The notes under the pieces are model-generated. The model saw only the letters and a program-made list of their open reading frames with translations, did not search any database and had not been told where the DNA came from. Of a stretch of DNA of 11,328 nt, positions 1 through 9,501 are shown in pieces (position 1 is the first letter of the stretch; every line of letters begins with the position of its first letter). The stretch lies in the NCBI GenBank assembly GCA_016202915.1, contig JACQNT010000214.1:1-11328 (forward strand), given 5' to 3'. The DNA comes from Acidobacteriota bacterium. GTDB lineage: Bacteria; Acidobacteriota; Polarisedimenticolia; Gp22-AA2. The position numbers and the translations under genes are program-made.

Positions 1-2
1 CC

Positions 3-2570
3 GCTGATCTCTGCACGCACGTCCGCTCCAAGACCCTTTTGGGCACCGACGGCAGCGGCGGCAACCTGTACCGCATCGACACCGCCACCGGCGCCTCCAG
101 CCTCATCGGCAACATGGGCTTCGTGGCGCCCTCCATCGCCACCGACCCCACCACCGGCACCCTGTACGCCGGCCAGGGCGGCGGTAGCCCCAATCTGTAC
201 GTCGTCGATCCGAACACGGGGGCGGCGACCTTCGTCGGCAATACCGGCCTCGGTGTCTCGGCCGTCGCCGGCCTGGCTTTCGACGCCGGCGGCACCCTGT
301 ACGCCGCCGCCAACGTCATCGATGACGGCGGCACCGGCGGCGACAGCCTCGCCGTCATCAACAAGGTCACCGGCGTGGGAGTGGTCATCGGCGTCTTCGG
401 GGGCGGCATCGGGACTGCCGGCGGCACGGGCGGCATCGAGGGGATCGCCTTCGACCGCTCCGGCAGGCTCTACGGCACCTCCGGAACCCAGTTCCAGACG
501 GGCGGCGTGCCTTCGCTGTACACCATTGACCTGGTCACCGGGGCCGCCAAACTGGCGGCGCCCATCGTGGACGCCGGCGGCGCCGCGCCCGCGGGCGGGG
601 TGGTCGGCCTGGAGTTCGACCGCGACGGCACCCTGTACGGCGGCACCGGCCGCCAGACGGGCAACCTGGTCCGCATCGACCCCGCGACCGGCCTCTTCAC
701 CCTCATCGGGCCGTCGGTCAGCCGCAGCCTCGGCGGCCTGGCGTTCCTGAACTGCGGCTGCTTCGCCGACGCCGAGTGCAGTGACGGCATCGCCTGCACC
801 GCCGATTCGTGCGACCTGAGCACCGGCGCCTGCGTCAACGCGCCCCTTCCCGACGCCGACGGCGATGGCCTCTGCGATGCTTTCGATAACTGCCCGACCG
901 TCGCCAACTCCGACCAGTCGGACGTCGACGGTGACGGCGCCGGTGACCGCTGCGACACCTGTCCGACGGTCTTCAATCCCGGCCAGTCGGACGTCGACGG
1001 TGACGGGCTGGGGGACGCCTGCGACTGCGCACCGTTCCATCCAGGCACGCCGATCCCCGGCCCCGTCGGGAACACCGTGGAGGCCACGCACGACGGGACG
1101 AGTGGCGTGACGAGCCTGACGTGGTCGGCGATCCCGGTGGCGACGCACTACAACACCTACCGCGGGACGATTCCGAGAGCGTTGATGGGGAGCCGCATGG
1201 ATCCGTACGACCACACCTGTTTCGAGGCGGACGACGCGGCAGGCGACGGGCTGACCGTCTCCCGGGACGACACGACCCCTCCCGAGGGGACGGCCTACTA
1301 CTATCCGAACAGCGGTGCCGACGGCTGCGGCGAGGGCTCTCTCGGTCTCGCCAATCGAGAGGGCGTCCCCACCCCGAGGCCCAACCCCTCTCCCTGCCCG
1401 GCGACACCGTCCGTCCCGGGGGCGGTCAGCGGGAGGGCGACCACCGACGTGACGGACCCCTTTGGGGTGTCGGTCGCACTGGCCGATCTTCCCGGCGTGA
1501 GGGTTGATCTTCTCGAAGCGGGCTACCTGCTGGGGACTACGTTCACCGACGGGACCGGACGCTACACCTTCCTCGGGCTCAATCAGGGCGTCTACCATGT
1601 CCGCGCCACATCACCGGACGGCAGGACCGCGATGATGACCGCGCCCGTTGCGCCGGGTACGACGACCGAGGTCAATTACATCGCTGTCCCGCGGAAGGCG
1701 GAGGGGATCTTCGGATCTTATGCCGGCTACGCCGCCGGGCCAGGAGAACCGAACCCGGACCTCGACGGGGATGGCCTGGTCGATCTGGACGACGTTGAAA
1801 CGGTGGCCCTGAACATCGGCCAGGTCCCGGCGGTGGTCGAGGGTGACGTCAACGGGGACGGGAGTATCGATCTCACGGACCAGGGAATCGTTCTCGGCAA
1901 TTTCGGGCGGGCGGTCCTGCGCATTCCGGCCCCCTATCAGATCCAGGTGACCGATACGGGGACCTTGGTCAACATCGACTCGGGGGCCACGATCGTGCGC
2001 TCGCTCTTCGGGACGACGATAGGGACGATGAGGCCGACGGGAAGCCCCTACCTTGTCCGCTTCGAGGTCACCGACTCCGCGGGGCTACTCGAGTCACCCC
2101 ACCTCGGGGTCTTCAACTTCGAGGAGAATGCCGCTGATCCCTCGCAGATGGACATCGATCTCAACACGGGGAGAGTGCTCCCCGGAGGGAGGTTCACGGT
2201 CGTCCTGAGCGGCGCTCCGTTCCCGGGCCCCGTGGACGTGGTCGGAGGCATCCCCGATGGCTACGTTGCCCTGGCGCCCCACGGGTTCAGCCTGCACCAC
2301 CTCGTCGGAGTCAGCGGCGCCCTCCCTCCGGGCTTCCCGCTGTTCGGTGGAGCGCTCTTCCTGCTCGGGAAGTGCGATCCTCCCAAGGCGAACGCCCCCT
2401 GCGGCGAAGTTGCCGCCGAACCGGGCGATCCGATCTGCAGCCTAGGGGGAACCAAGTGCGCGGCTCCGGGAGTCGCCTGCGCCGTGAGCGGGAGGTGTGG
2501 TACTTGCACCGACATCATCCTCAACAGGGGGGGCGGGCAGACGGAATGCCGACGCTGCACGTGCAACTGA
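3..2570 (+). CDS. Secreted modular protein with thrombospondin type 3 repeats and a dockerin (5' partial)
   Basis: The frame is open to the window edge and the residues before the first possible start (TTG at 39) already continue the repeat pattern, so the true start lies upstream. Residues are counted from 39. Residues 1-238 hold about four propeller-like repeats of the form LYxxD.xTG. A Cys-rich motif follows (239-265, with CTADSCD), then thrombospondin type 3 Ca-binding repeats (272-330, two DVDGDG loops). A fibronectin III-like stretch (345-425) and a carboxypeptidase-regulatory-like domain (463-550) come next. A type I dockerin with two Asp/Asn loops, DLDGDGLVDLDD and DVNGDGSIDLTD, spans about 573-625. 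The protein ends in a tail with ten Cys in its last 65 residues. It is probably exported and Ca-stabilised. No catalytic domain is visible, so it may be a cell-surface or matrix protein. Its stop lies 9 bases from the convergent di-heme gene. Domain calls are firm; the function is unknown. Confidence 0.88.
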   Translation, partial: ADLCTHVRSKTLLGTDGSGGNLYRIDTATGASSLIGNMGFVAPSIATDPTTGTLYAGQGGGSPNLYVVDPNTGAATFVGNTGLGVSAVAGLAFDAGGTLYAAANVIDDGGTGGDSLAVINKVTGVGVVIGVFGGGIGTAGGTGGIEGIAFDRSGRLYGTSGTQFQTGGVPSLYTIDLVTGAAKLAAPIVDAGGAAPAGGVVGLEFDRDGTLYGGTGRQTGNLVRIDPATGLFTLIGPSVSRSLGGLAFLNCGCFADAECSDGIACTADSCDLSTGACVNAPLPDADGDGLCDAFDNCPTVANSDQSDVDGDGAGDRCDTCPTVFNPGQSDVDGDGLGDACDCAPFHPGTPIPGPVGNTVEATHDGTSGVTSLTWSAIPVATHYNTYRGTIPRALMGSRMDPYDHTCFEADDAAGDGLTVSRDDTTPPEGTAYYYPNSGADGCGEGSLGLANREGVPTPRPNPSPCPATPSVPGAVSGRATTDVTDPFGVSVALADLPGVRVDLLEAGYLLGTTFTDGTGRYTFLGLNQGVYHVRATSPDGRTAMMTAPVAPGTTTEVNYIAVPRKAEGIFGSYAGYAAGPGEPNPDLDGDGLVDLDDVETVALNIGQVPAVVEGDVNGDGSIDLTDQGIVLGNFGRAVLRIPAPYQIQVTDTGTLVNIDSGATIVRSLFGTTIGTMRPTGSPYLVRFEVTDSAGLLESPHLGVFNFEENAADPSQMDIDLNTGRVLPGGRFTVVLSGAPFPGPVDVVGGIPDGYVALAPHGFSLHHLVGVSGALPPGFPLFGGALFLLGKCDPPKANAPCGEVAAEPGDPICSLGGTKCAAPGVACAVSGRCGTCTDIILNRGGGQTECRRCTCN
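914..1006 (+). repeat. Tandem thrombospondin 3 unit with an exact 24-base repeat
   Basis: The same 24 bases occur at 914-937 and 983-1006, a 69-base (23-codon) period. They encode the Ca-binding QSDVDGDG segment of two successive thrombospondin type 3 repeats. The flanking codons (CPTV, CDxC) are similar but not identical, so this is an in-frame unit duplication whose loop has stayed, or been made, identical at DNA level. Confidence 0.8.
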
Positions 2571-2579
2571 TCGCGCCGG

Positions 2580-3806
2580 CTACCACGGGTCGGTGAGGTT
2601 CGGGTTGGTCACGAACGCCTCATCGGAGAGGCAGCGGAGGAACGCGATCAGGTCGCGCTTTTCGTCCTCCGCGATCTCGAACCCGCGGACGAGCGGGCTC
2701 CGGAGTCGCCTCTCTCCACCGGCGCGCCCGCCGGCCGCGTAGTGGTCGATCACCTCCCCGAGCGTGGCGATGCTCCCGTCGTGCATGTACGGCGCCGTCA
2801 GGGCGATGTTGCGAAGCGTGGGGGCCCGGAAGCGACCCGTGTCCCTCCGCTTCCCGGTGACGGCGCGCAGCCCCGTGTCCAGCCGGGACCCTGGTTCGCC
2901 CCCCAGCCCCGCGCCGATCCGCAGGCCCGTGTCGAGAGCGGGGTAGGGCCTTTCGACGTCGAAATCGTAGAGGCCGGTGTTGTGGAAGAGGAGGTCGGCC
3001 GGCCGCTCCATCCCCTGGAACACCACGGGGCCGGAGAAGTTGAAGCCGCCGTGGCACTCCGAGCACGCCAGGCGATCCGAGAAGAAGAGCCGCATGCCGC
3101 TCCAGGCCCGCTTCGAGAGGGCGCTCGCATCGTCCCGGTAAACCAGGCGGTCGTAGGGCGAGTCGCCAGAGATCAGCGTCCGTTCGAAGGATGCCAGGGC
3201 CCGGGTCACGTTGGCGATCCGGATCGGGTCGCGCTCGCCGGGAAAGGCGGCGCGGAACATCTCCACGTAGCGCGCCTCGCCCCGCAGGCGCGCCAGCAGG
3301 TCCACCTCCCTGCCCGCCAGGCCCAGCTCCACCGGGCTCTCCCCGAACATCGGCACGAGCGCCTGATCCTCCAGGGAGCGCAGCCGCGGGTTCGCCCACG
3401 TGAGAACTGGGCTGTACGCAACGTTCGCCAGGCTCATGGCGCTCCTGGGATGGACTTGGCACGTGGATCCGACGGCCCGGGCGCGCCCGTCGGTGAAGGC
3501 CAGATCCTGGCGATGGCAGGTGGCGCAGGCCTGGGTGCCGTTTCCCGACAGACGCGTGTCGTAGAAGAGGTAGCGGCCCAGCTCGATCCCGGCCGGGGTC
3601 AGCGGGTTGTCGGGCGGAACGACGGGCGGCGGGAAACCGGGCGGCAGCCGCCACTCGTAGGAGGGCGGCGGCTCCTTTCGCTCCTCGGCGGGCGGTCGCG
3701 TCCCCCCCGCCGAGAGCCATCCGGCCAGGCAGCCGAGGGCGGCGCTCAGGAGGGCGAGGCGCGCTCCCGGACTACCAGCGGTCATCCTTCGTCGGGACGA
3801 GGGCAC
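2580..3806 (-). CDS. MbnH/MauG-family di-heme enzyme (cytochrome c peroxidase superfamily)
   Basis: This 408-residue protein has two c-type heme motifs, CATCH (94-98) and CSECH (248-252). The C-terminal signature APYMHDGSIATL (338-349) follows, where Met341 is the likely axial ligand of the second heme. The blocks HPRSAMSLANVAY (119-131), LTWANP (135-140), GGFNFSG (253-259), FHNTGLY (274-280) and GRFRAPTLRNIA (324-335) match my memory of the MbnH subfamily more than classical CcpA peroxidases. MbnH uses H2O2 to oxidise a Trp of the copper protein MbnP; other members are peroxidases. A basic N-terminus and hydrophobic stretch (17-33) indicate export to the periplasm, as c-heme attachment requires. 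The start is uncertain: GTG at 3806 or ATG at 3785, which has GAAGG directly upstream with no spacing. Either start overlaps the TPR gene, so coupled translation is likely. No MbnP gene is adjacent. Confidence 0.9.
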   Translation of the reverse strand: MPSSRRRMTAGSPGARLALLSAALGCLAGWLSAGGTRPPAEERKEPPPSYEWRLPPGFPPPVVPPDNPLTPAGIELGRYLFYDTRLSGNGTQACATCHRQDLAFTDGRARAVGSTCQVHPRSAMSLANVAYSPVLTWANPRLRSLEDQALVPMFGESPVELGLAGREVDLLARLRGEARYVEMFRAAFPGERDPIRIANVTRALASFERTLISGDSPYDRLVYRDDASALSKRAWSGMRLFFSDRLACSECHGGFNFSGPVVFQGMERPADLLFHNTGLYDFDVERPYPALDTGLRIGAGLGGEPGSRLDTGLRAVTGKRRDTGRFRAPTLRNIALTAPYMHDGSIATLGEVIDHYAAGGRAGGERRLRSPLVRGFEIAEDEKRDLIAFLRCLSDEAFVTNPNLTDPW

Positions 3807-4452
3807 CGGTCCGGCCGGCGATTTCCTCCCGCTGGGCGACCCATTTCGCGAACTCCTCGATCGTCTCCGGGCTGAGGCCGGCCGGTTCCCGGCGATGCGC
3901 CTCCACCCATGTCTTCATCGCCGACGCCAGCTCGTCGGCGCGCGGCCGGTCGGAGCTGAACAGCTTCATGTAGGCCTCCTTCACCTCCTCCAGACGGTTG
4001 AGGCCGAGGCAGGCCTCGGCACGGTACTCGATGGCGGGAGCGTAGGATGCATCGAGCTCCAGGGCGCGGTCGTACGCCTTGAGAGCGGCCGGGTAGTCCC
4101 CGGTCTTGCGATAGGCGTAGCCGAGGCTGCCGTGGGCCTGGTACAGATTCGGGTCCTTGCCGGTGGCGAAGAGGAAATCCTCGATCGCCTTCTCGTATTC
4201 CTTCCGGACCTTCTCCCCGAGCGCCGCGCGCTTCTTCAGGTCGGCCACTGCCTGGAGGTCCCTCTCAAGTTTCGCGGCCTTCTCCAGACGCTTCAGGCCG
4301 CTGTTGTACCTCTGCGCCGCCTGCTGCGGCGGCGTCATGACGGACGCCCTCTCCGGCGCTTCGGGGATTTCCTTCGGGGATGAGCCCGCCGCTTCCGCCA
4401 TCCCCCGGAACAGGCCGAAAACCACCATCGCCGCCGCGGTTTTTCTCAACAT
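3772..4452 (-). CDS. Exported TPR protein, upstream partner of the di-heme enzyme
   Basis: The product is 226 residues. The frame is open to 4533, but ATG at 4452 is preferred because GAGGAGG ends 6 bases before it and it begins directly with a signal peptide (MLRKTAAAMVVFGLF, likely cleavage after AEA at 19-21). A charged helical, coiled-coil-like stretch spans 43-95. Two TPR units follow (104-137, with YxxxGxxxYxxGDYxxAxxxYxxAL spacing, and 138-171), then a helical tail ending in Trp. TPRs bind proteins or assemble complexes; no enzyme motif is visible. The stop codon lies inside the start region of the di-heme gene, so the two form one operon. The position matches where MbnP usually sits, so the protein may be a partner, chaperone or scaffold of the di-heme enzyme (inference). 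Trp182, Trp204 and Trp226 are the only tryptophans after the signal peptide. Confidence 0.85.
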   Translation of the reverse strand: MLRKTAAAMVVFGLFRGMAEAAGSSPKEIPEAPERASVMTPPQQAAQRYNSGLKRLEKAAKLERDLQAVADLKKRAALGEKVRKEYEKAIEDFLFATGKDPNLYQAHGSLGYAYRKTGDYPAALKAYDRALELDASYAPAIEYRAEACLGLNRLEEVKEAYMKLFSSDRPRADELASAMKTWVEAHRREPAGLSPETIEEFAKWVAQREEIAGRTGALVPTKDDRW

Positions 4453-4458
4453 GCCGGT

Positions 4459-4465
4459 CCTCCTC
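4459..4465 (-). promoter_or_regulatory. Ribosome-binding site of the TPR gene
   Basis: On the minus strand, GAGGAGG stands 6 bases before ATG at 4452. It overlaps another in-frame ATG at 4467, which lacks such a site. This decides the start in favour of 4452. Confidence 0.7.
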
Positions 4466-4591
4466 ATCGATCGAAGCCGGGGAATACCCAGATGATACCG
4501 CCGGGAGGGCATAGTCAGCCACCGCCGCGCCACCGCCTCGCGACCACCTGGGGAGTGAAACGGGAAGCTTCTTTGGGTACACTCTCAAACC

Positions 4592-4691
4592 ATCGGGCTG
4601 ACTCTTTCCTCAGGCACAAGGACGTGTCGCAGGGCCCTTTGTGTACGAAAGGGACAGCCCGATTCAATCTTTCGCTGTGGAATCCGGGCTG
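4592..4691 (+). promoter_or_regulatory. Candidate competing RNA stems in the divergent intergenic region
   Basis: The gap 4453-4728 separates the TPR/di-heme operon from the DUF5916 gene and should hold both promoters, though I see no convincing -35/-10 pair. CAGCCCGATT at 4655-4664 can pair with ATCGGGCTG at 4592-4600 (9 bp). It can also pair with AATCCGGGCTG at 4681-4691 (10 bp, one bulged base, 16-base loop). The two pairings exclude each other. Between the first two arms sits a small hairpin, CCCTTT (4635-4640) with AAAGGG (4648-4653). CGGGCTGAC also recurs directly at 4594-4602 and 4685-4693, so protein-binding sites are an alternative. No T-run follows, so classic Rho-independent attenuation is not evident. 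Confidence 0.35.
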
Positions 4692-4728
4692 ACGGCGAGG
4701 CGGCGCCGCGGGCCCAGGGGGGCAGTGC

Positions 4729-7140
4729 GTGCTCGAGCATCGAAGAGTCATGCGTCTCTTGCAGTTGACGATCGTCCTTCCGACGGCCGCCGCGACGCTC
4801 GCGTTGGCTCAGGAACCGGCCCCCTCGCGGGAGCCGCCGGCGCAGCCGCTGGAACAGTCGGTGCAGCCCCGGGTGCCCGTTTCCCCGCCGGGGTCAGAGG
4901 AAAAGCCCACGCGCCCGATCGCCCGTGCCTCGTCTCCCATCACCGTTGACGGCCGCCTCGAAGAGCCGGCGTGGGAGCGGGCTTTGAGGCTGACCCTTCC
5001 CTACGAAGTGTTTCCCGGGGAGAACCTGGAGGCCCGGGCCTCTACGGAGGCGCTACTGATCTACGACGACACCTTCTTCTACGCCGGGTTCCGCGTGCGC
5101 GATCCGGATCCCGGGCGGATCCGCGCCCGCTTCACGGACCGGGACACCGCCTTCCAGGACGACTTCGTCGGTGTGGCGCTCGACACCTTCAACGACGGGC
5201 GGCGGGCCTTCGAGTTCTTCGTGAATCCTCTCGGCGTGCAGATGGATCTCGTCGTGGATGACGTCTCCGGCAACGAGGATCCCTCCTGGGACGCGATCTG
5301 GAACTCCGCCGGCCGCCTGACGGAGGATGGCTACACCGTCGAGATCGCCATCCCGTACACCTCGCTGCGGTTCCAGCGGATCCGGAGCGATCAGACCTGG
5401 GGGCTCGACCTGGTCCGCGTCTATCCCCGCGATCGGCGGTTCCTCTTCGCCCTCAACCGTCGGGATCGCAACGTCAACTGCTACGTCTGCCAGCTCTCGA
5501 AGATCGTCGGCTTCGAGGGCGCGGAGCCCGGCCGGAACCTCGAGATCACGCCGACCCTCACGATGATCCGGACGGACAGCCGGACCGTCGAGTCCGGGTC
5601 ACCCGTCCCGCCGCTGCAGCGGGGCGATCCCGACTCCGACCTGGGCCTGACCGCCCGGTGGGGTCTCTCGCCCAACCTCACGCTGAGCGGGGCGGTCAAT
5701 CCCGACTTCTCGCAGGTGGAGGCCGACGTGGCGCAGCTCGACGTCAACGAGCAGTTCGCGCTGTTTTTCCCGGAGAAGCGGCCTTTCTTCCTGGAGGGGT
5801 CGGACTTCTTCGACACACCGCTCCGTGTGGTTTACACGCGGACCGTGATCGATCCGGCCTGGGGTCTCAAGCTGTCGGGCAAGGAAGGCCGCAACGCTCT
5901 GGGCTTCTTCGTGGCGCAAGACGAGGTCACGAACCTCCTGTTCCCGGGCAGCCAGGGTTCCTCGGCGACGCTTCTCCAGCAGGAAGCGTCCGGCGCGGTC
6001 TTCCGGTACCGCCGGGATTTCGGCCGGAGCAGCACCGTAGGGGCCCTCCTGACGGGGCGGAGGGGAGAGGACTACCGCAACGCCATCCTCGGAGTGGACG
6101 CCCTGCTGCGACCCCGGGACACCGACACAATCCGCCTGCAATTGCTGGCCTCGGAAACCCGCTATCCGGATCCTCTGGCAGTGGACTTCGAGCAGCCGCA
6201 AGGCAAGTTCTCGGATCTCGCCTTCGACGGCAGCTACTTCCACGGCGAGCGCGACTGGTCGGTGTACCTCCTGTATCGCGACCTCGGCCAAAACTTCCGC
6301 TCCGACCTCGGGTTCATCCCGCAGGTGGACATCCGCCGGCCCGAGGTGGGCTACGAGCGCCGCTTCTGGGGCGACCCGGACGACTGGTACAGTCGGATCG
6401 CCTTCGGGGGCAACTACGACCAGACCGAGGACCGGGAGGGGCGCCTCATCGAGCGCGAGATTGAGGCGTGGGGGCAGCTTTTGGGCCCGCTGCAGTCCTT
6501 CCTCTCCGTGGGAGGAGGACACCGGCTTCGCGGATTCCGGGATGCCCTGCTCGACCAGGGATTCGTCAACGTCTTCTTCGAGATGCAGCCTACGAAGGAG
6601 GTCCGGTTCGGCCTGGAGGGCGGCTGGAGCAAGAAGATCGACTTCGCGTTCGTGGATCCGACCGACCCGGGCGCCGCACGCCAGGGCGACGAGACCCGGC
6701 TCGCGCCCTTCCTCAGGCTCGAGCCGGGCCGCCACCTGCGGATCAACCTCTCCCACGAGGCCCGACAGCTGCACAGGGACGAGGGCCGGCTCTTCCGCGC
6801 CGAACTGTCCGAGCTCCGGATGACCTACCAGATGAGCCTGAGGGCCTTCCTGCGGGCCATCGTCCAGTACACGCACGTCGAGCGCGGCGTGTCGCTGTAT
6901 CCGGAGTGCGCCACGTCAGGGTCTCCGCCCGGTCCCGTGCCTTCGTGCGATCTTCTCCCCGAGAGCCGGGATCTCTTCGCCCAGCTCCTGTTCTCGTACA
7001 AGATCAACCCGCTCACGGCCATCTTCGTCGGCTACACCGACAGCCGCGCTGCCTTCCAGGAGATCGGTCTCGAGGAGGTCCCCCTGACGCGGACCGACCG
7101 GACCTTCTTCTTCAAGATCGGCCGCGCCTGGGTGTTCTGA
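4729..7140 (+). CDS. CBM9-like / DUF5916 outer-membrane beta-barrel protein
   Basis: This 803-residue protein (counted from GTG at 4729) starts with a signal peptide, likely cleaved after ALA at 25-27, and a Pro-rich linker. A family 9 carbohydrate-binding-like domain follows at about 68-262: PITVDGRLEEPAW at 70-82, the DDxFFYAGFRVRD block at 113-125, and IAIPYTSLRF at 207-216. The rest is a DUF5916 region with alternating hydrophobic strands, the family hallmark LFFPEKRPFFLEG near 350, and a C-terminal FFFKIGRAWVF ending in Phe, typical of barrels inserted by the Bam complex. Members are widespread in Bacteroidota and Acidobacteriota and have no firmly established substrate; surface glycan binding or transport is a guess. 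AGGGGGG at 4716-4722 stands 6 bases before the GTG; ATG at 4750 is an alternative start. The copper ATPase follows 81 bases later on the same strand. Confidence 0.9.
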   Translation: MLEHRRVMRLLQLTIVLPTAAATLALAQEPAPSREPPAQPLEQSVQPRVPVSPPGSEEKPTRPIARASSPITVDGRLEEPAWERALRLTLPYEVFPGENLEARASTEALLIYDDTFFYAGFRVRDPDPGRIRARFTDRDTAFQDDFVGVALDTFNDGRRAFEFFVNPLGVQMDLVVDDVSGNEDPSWDAIWNSAGRLTEDGYTVEIAIPYTSLRFQRIRSDQTWGLDLVRVYPRDRRFLFALNRRDRNVNCYVCQLSKIVGFEGAEPGRNLEITPTLTMIRTDSRTVESGSPVPPLQRGDPDSDLGLTARWGLSPNLTLSGAVNPDFSQVEADVAQLDVNEQFALFFPEKRPFFLEGSDFFDTPLRVVYTRTVIDPAWGLKLSGKEGRNALGFFVAQDEVTNLLFPGSQGSSATLLQQEASGAVFRYRRDFGRSSTVGALLTGRRGEDYRNAILGVDALLRPRDTDTIRLQLLASETRYPDPLAVDFEQPQGKFSDLAFDGSYFHGERDWSVYLLYRDLGQNFRSDLGFIPQVDIRRPEVGYERRFWGDPDDWYSRIAFGGNYDQTEDREGRLIEREIEAWGQLLGPLQSFLSVGGGHRLRGFRDALLDQGFVNVFFEMQPTKEVRFGLEGGWSKKIDFAFVDPTDPGAARQGDETRLAPFLRLEPGRHLRINLSHEARQLHRDEGRLFRAELSELRMTYQMSLRAFLRAIVQYTHVERGVSLYPECATSGSPPGPVPSCDLLPESRDLFAQLLFSYKINPLTAIFVGYTDSRAAFQEIGLEEVPLTRTDRTFFFKIGRAWVF

Positions 7141-7211
7141 GCTTCCGACAGGCCGCCGACCACGGGCGGGTCTGAGGTATTGTTGGAGCAGGCGCAGGAC
7201 AGCCATGACCC

Positions 7212-7216
7212 GGAGG
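7212..7216 (+). promoter_or_regulatory. Ribosome-binding site of the copper ATPase
   Basis: GGAGG stands 5 bases before ATG at 7222. The upstream TTG at 7180 has only a GAGG at very short spacing, so 7222 is preferred. That start places the CPMH motif at the extreme N-terminus. Confidence 0.65.
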
Positions 7217-7221
7217 CCGCG

Positions 7222-9333
<2,112 letters not shown>

Positions 9334-9337
9334 CGCG

Positions 9338-9395
9338 CGCTCTGAGAGCGGGGATCCTGGCTCCGGTGCGGGCTTTCTACCGCCTGACAGGATCC
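9338..9395 (+). terminator. Nested inverted repeats after the copper ATPase, candidate terminator
   Basis: Starting 4 bases after the ATPase stop, CGCTC TGA GAGCG (9338-9350) can fold. GGATCCTG (9352-9359) pairs exactly with CAGGATCC (9388-9395) around a 28-base loop that itself contains GCGG (9368-9371) and CCGC (9380-9383). No T-run follows, so an intrinsic terminator is weakly supported. I see no gene in 9334-9501. Confidence 0.3.
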
Positions 9396-9501
9396 TGTGC
9401 GTGGCCGCCAGCCCTTGCGCGGAGCGGGCGGGCGGACCGCCAGGGACTCGAGGCGGAAAGAGATCGGCATGGCATGCCGGCCCCCTCCGAGGTTCACTTC
9501 A

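Noticed and set aside
2556..2565. Perfect palindrome TGCACGTGCA at the end of the dockerin gene as a terminator.
   Set aside because: It has no loop, lies inside the coding sequence and has no T-run; chance in GC-rich DNA is likely.
2742..3875. A 377-codon plus-strand open frame opposite the di-heme and TPR genes.
   Set aside because: It crosses two genes with clear motifs on the other strand and its product has no domain or signal peptide.
4492..4518. A minus-strand promoter with CTGACT and TATCAT for the TPR operon.
   Set aside because: The spacing is only 15 bases and both boxes are imperfect, so it is not supported beyond chance.
5599..6876. A 425-codon minus-strand open frame inside the DUF5916 gene.
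   Set aside because: Shadow of the real gene, with low-complexity composition and no recognisable motif.
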